Shown: positions 5,833-7,171 of the stretch, in pieces
How positions within the stretch are numbered: the first letter of the stretch is position 1
Layout of the letters: every line of letters starts with the position of its first letter
Source: Burkholderiales bacterium
GTDB lineage: Bacteria; Pseudomonadota; Gammaproteobacteria; Burkholderiales; Burkholderiaceae_C
Direction: 5' to 3'
Length of the DNA: 7,171 nt
NCBI GenBank assembly: GCA_947448105.1
Contig: CANFNE010000129.1
Span: forward strand, 1 to 7,171
Translations under genes and position numbers: made by a program
The notes under the pieces: model-generated
What the model was told of the DNA's origin: nothing
Database searches by the model: none
What the model saw: the letters and a program-made list of their open reading frames with translations, nothing else

Positions 5833-6353
5833 GCGTTGCCCAGAGCGAACACCGAGTTGGGCGCGTTGATGCGTATGGGCTGCGACACGGGCATGGCAGA
5901 AATGGCGCGTTTGAGGCTGGGCGCTTCTTCTACTTGCAATCCCTTGGCCAACTGGTCGTCCACCAGCTTTTGCAGTGTGACCGAGGTCAAAAAGTCCACC
6001 ATGCGCTGGTTGAGCGTGGCCCAGAGCTCGTGCGTCATGCAGCGGCTGCCCTCGCCCAGGCAGTTCTCTTTGCCGCCGCACTGGGTGGCGTCGATGGGTT
6101 CATCCACCGAGACAATGATTTCTGCCACCGTGATGTCCGAGGCCTTGCGCGCCAGGGTGTAACCGCCGCCCGGGCCACGGGTGGATTCCACCAGCTCATT
6201 GCGGCGCAGCTTGCCAAACAGCTGCTCTAAATAGGACAGCGAAATTTGCTGGCGCTGGCTGATGGCCGCCAGCGTGACAGGACCGCTGCTTTGGCGCAGG
6301 CCCAGATCGATCATGGCGGTAACGGCAAAACGGCCCTTGGTGGTAAGACGCAT
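5817..6353 (-). CDS. iscR: Rrf2-family [2Fe-2S] transcriptional regulator IscR
   Basis: IscR is the iron-sulfur-sensing regulator that represses the isc operon when it carries a [2Fe-2S] cluster. The 178-residue product starts MRLTTKGRFAVTAMIDL, the Rrf2 winged-helix domain (about residues 1-80, with the recognition region SLSYLEQLFGKLRR and the wing RGPGGGYTLAR). The cluster motif follows: Cys92, Cys98, Cys105 and His108 correspond to the three cysteines and one histidine of E. coli IscR (92, 98, 104, 107), with one extra residue before the last cysteine. The MTHELW segment follows directly. The gene is preceded by a good ribosome binding site and the operator at 6374-6398. In the predicted frame the C-terminus is PNSVFALGNAFSKA. 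An alternative frame continues for 12 codons past this stop, so the true end could differ (see the feature at 5779-5832). The start is firm; the exact C-terminus is less so. Confidence 0.96.
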   Translation of the reverse strand: MRLTTKGRFAVTAMIDLGLRQSSGPVTLAAISQRQQISLSYLEQLFGKLRRNELVESTRGPGGGYTLARKASDITVAEIIVSVDEPIDATQCGGKENCLGEGSRCMTHELWATLNQRMVDFLTSVTLQKLVDDQLAKGLQVEEAPSLKRAISAMPVSQPIRINAPNSVFALGNAFSKA

Positions 6354-6359
6354 CGCAAA

Positions 6360-6364
6360 CTCCT
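6360..6364 (-). promoter_or_regulatory. Ribosome binding site of iscR
   Basis: AGGAG on the minus strand lies 6 bases (TTTGCG) before the ATG at 6353-6351. It fixes that ATG as the start, which also matches the family N-terminus MRLTTKGRFAVTAM. It is the strongest Shine-Dalgarno sequence I see in the operon, together with that of iscU. Confidence 0.85.
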
Positions 6365-6373
6365 GGAGACGGT

Positions 6374-6398
6374 GTAGTTGACTAACGAAGTCGAGTAT
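6374..6398 (-). promoter_or_regulatory. Type-1 IscR operator (25-bp near-palindrome)
   Basis: On the minus strand the site reads ATACTCGACT, a 5-base centre TCGTT, then AGTCAACTAC. The reverse complement of the right half is GTAGTTGACT, so the two halves share the conserved GACT/AGTC core and most outer positions. Against the type-1 IscR consensus as I recall it from E. coli (ATASYYGACT-RWWWY-AGTCRRSTAT), I count 21 of 25 matches, with mismatches only in the degenerate centre and the last base. Type-1 sites are bound by cluster-loaded IscR. The site spans the presumed -10 element and the transcription start, so binding should block RNA polymerase and close a feedback loop on cluster supply. 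Confidence 0.78.
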
Positions 6399-6422
6399 AC
6401 CTAGCGTCCTACTGTTTTACTC
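6394..6422 (-). promoter_or_regulatory. Putative iscR (isc operon) promoter
   Basis: On the minus strand the hexamer TATACT (6399-6394) matches five of six positions of the sigma-70 -10 consensus. The -35 position at 17-base spacing (6422-6417, GAGTAA) is a poor match, so this promoter would be weak or would need help. The predicted start is near 6387, giving a leader of about 34 bases before the iscR ATG. The -10 hexamer overlaps the upstream end of the IscR operator, which fits autorepression. The transcription start is inferred. Confidence 0.45.
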
Positions 6423-6466
6423 GGATAAATAGACTGCACGGTCACAAAATAATTTCACGCTCGCTC

Positions 6467-7171
6467 TTAGCCCGCTTTCAGGGGCAACACCACCACGTTG
6501 TCCAGCCCCGGCGCGCCGAAGGCCTGGGCCTTGAGAATGCCCAACTGGTCGCGCACCCGGGCGGCTTTTTCGAACTCCAGGTTGCGGGCGTGTTCCATCA
6601 TGAGCTTTTCCAAGCGCTTGATTTCGCGGGACACGTCTTTCTCGCTCATGTCCTCGACCTGGGCGCGGGCCATGGCGTCGCGCTCCAGGCGTTCGGCCTC
6701 TTTGCCGGCTTTTTCGCTGTAAACGCCGTCGATCAGGTCGCGCACTTTTTTCACAATGGCGCGTGGGGTGATGCCGCGCTCCAGATTGTGGGCCACCTGC
6801 TTTTTGCGCCGACGCTCGGTCTCGCCCATGGCGCGCGCCATGGAGTCGGTGATCTTGTCGGCGTACAAAATCGCCCGCCCCTCCAAGTTGCGGGCGGCGC
6901 GGCCTATGGTCTGGATCAGCGAGCGCTCGGAGCGCAAAAAGCCCTCTTTGTCCGCGTCCAGAATCGCCACCAGCGACACCTCGGGAATATCCAGGCCCTC
7001 GCGCAGCAAGTTGATACCCACCAGCACGTCAAAGGTGCCTAAGCGCAGGTCGCGCAAAATTTCCACCCGCTCGACCGTGTCCACGTCACTGTGCAAGTAA
7101 CGCACCTTGACGCCGTTGTCGCTCAGGTAGTCGGTGAGCTGCTCGGCCATGCGCTTGGTCAGGGTGGTGAT
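6467..7171 (-). CDS. uvrB: UvrABC excinuclease subunit B, C-terminal 234 residues (5' end outside window)
   Basis: This is the C-terminal part of UvrB, the DNA-damage-verification helicase of nucleotide excision repair, which is loaded by UvrA and recruits UvrC for incision in the cytoplasm. The reading frame is open to the window edge; the first visible residues are ITTLTKRMAEQL, so the real start lies beyond 7171. Helicase motif V (GINLLREGLDIPEVSLV) and motif VI (QTIGRAARN, with the ATP-sensing arginines) are visible, followed by the ETERRRKKQ region. A C-terminal UVR domain (LEKLMMEHARNLEFEKAARV) is the known UvrC-binding coiled coil. The protein ends in a tail of about 20 residues, GAPGLDNVVVLPLKAG at its end, longer than I remember for E. 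coli UvrB. The stop is TAA at 6469-6467. I see no hairpin terminator between it and iscR, so read-through into the isc operon is possible. The family assignment is very secure. Confidence 0.97.
   Translation of the reverse strand: MTTLTKRMAEQLTDYLSDNGVKVRYLHSDVDTVERVEILRDLRLGTFDVLVGINLLREGLDIPEVSLVAILDADKEGFLRSERSLIQTIGRAARNLEGRAILYADKITDSMARAMGETERRRKKQVAHNLERGITPRAIVKKVRDLIDGVYSEKAGKEAERLERDAMARAQVEDMSEKDVSREIKRLEKLMMEHARNLEFEKAARVRDQLGILKAQAFGAPGLDNVVVLPLKAG

Noticed and set aside
6378..6406. TTGACT on the plus strand as a -35 element of a divergent promoter
   Set aside because: No -10-like hexamer lies at a proper distance and there is no plus-strand gene; the motif is simply half of the IscR palindrome.
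6423..6466. Search for a uvrB terminator before iscR
   Set aside because: No inverted repeat with a T tract is present between the uvrB stop and the isc promoter.
1..7171. CRISPR arrays, insertion sequences, toxin-antitoxin or phage genes
   Set aside because: No regularly spaced direct repeats, transposase motifs or small accessory genes are visible; the whole window is explained by conserved housekeeping genes.

Overview
This window is a compact chromosomal housekeeping locus in which every gene I can support is read on the minus strand, so transcription runs from high to low coordinates. The gene content (iscR-iscS-iscU-iscA-hscB-hscA-fdx followed by dnaQ), a coding part that looks GC-rich, and protein sequences such as the IscR N-terminus and the UvrB tail suggest a betaproteobacterium of the Burkholderiales, probably Comamonadaceae-like. 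That placement is inferred from remembered family sequences, not from a search.

Layout in the direction of transcription: the last third of uvrB (7171 to 6467, cut by the window edge); a 113-base regulatory gap (6466 to 6354) with a near-palindromic type-1 IscR operator lying over a -10 hexamer; iscR (6353 to 5817); a 63-base gap; iscS, iscU, iscA, hscB, hscA and fdx with gaps of 48, 1, 10, 8 and 36 bases; dnaQ 27 bases after fdx; then a tRNA-Val(CAC) gene with its own consensus -10 element and a strong intrinsic terminator. The last 156 bases (1 to 156) are AT-rich (about 33% G+C by hand count). They hold the tRNA terminator and a second, symmetrical hairpin; I see no gene in 1 to 64.

How the genes work together: IscS takes sulfur from cysteine and passes it to the scaffold IscU, with ferredoxin (Fdx) supplying electrons. 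IscA is an A-type carrier, and the HscA/HscB chaperone pair releases the cluster from IscU through its LPPVK motif. IscR senses the [2Fe-2S] supply and should repress its own operon when clusters are plentiful, which the operator over the promoter supports. No iscX follows fdx. Instead the DNA polymerase III proofreading subunit gene follows closely with no obvious terminator, so it may be read from the isc transcript.

I found no undescribed system. The points most worth checking are the IscR operator/promoter architecture, a possible one-base frameshift at the 3' end of iscR that hides a repeat-like tail, the dnaQ linkage, a tRNA gene without an encoded CCA end, and the AT-rich boundary just beyond that tRNA.
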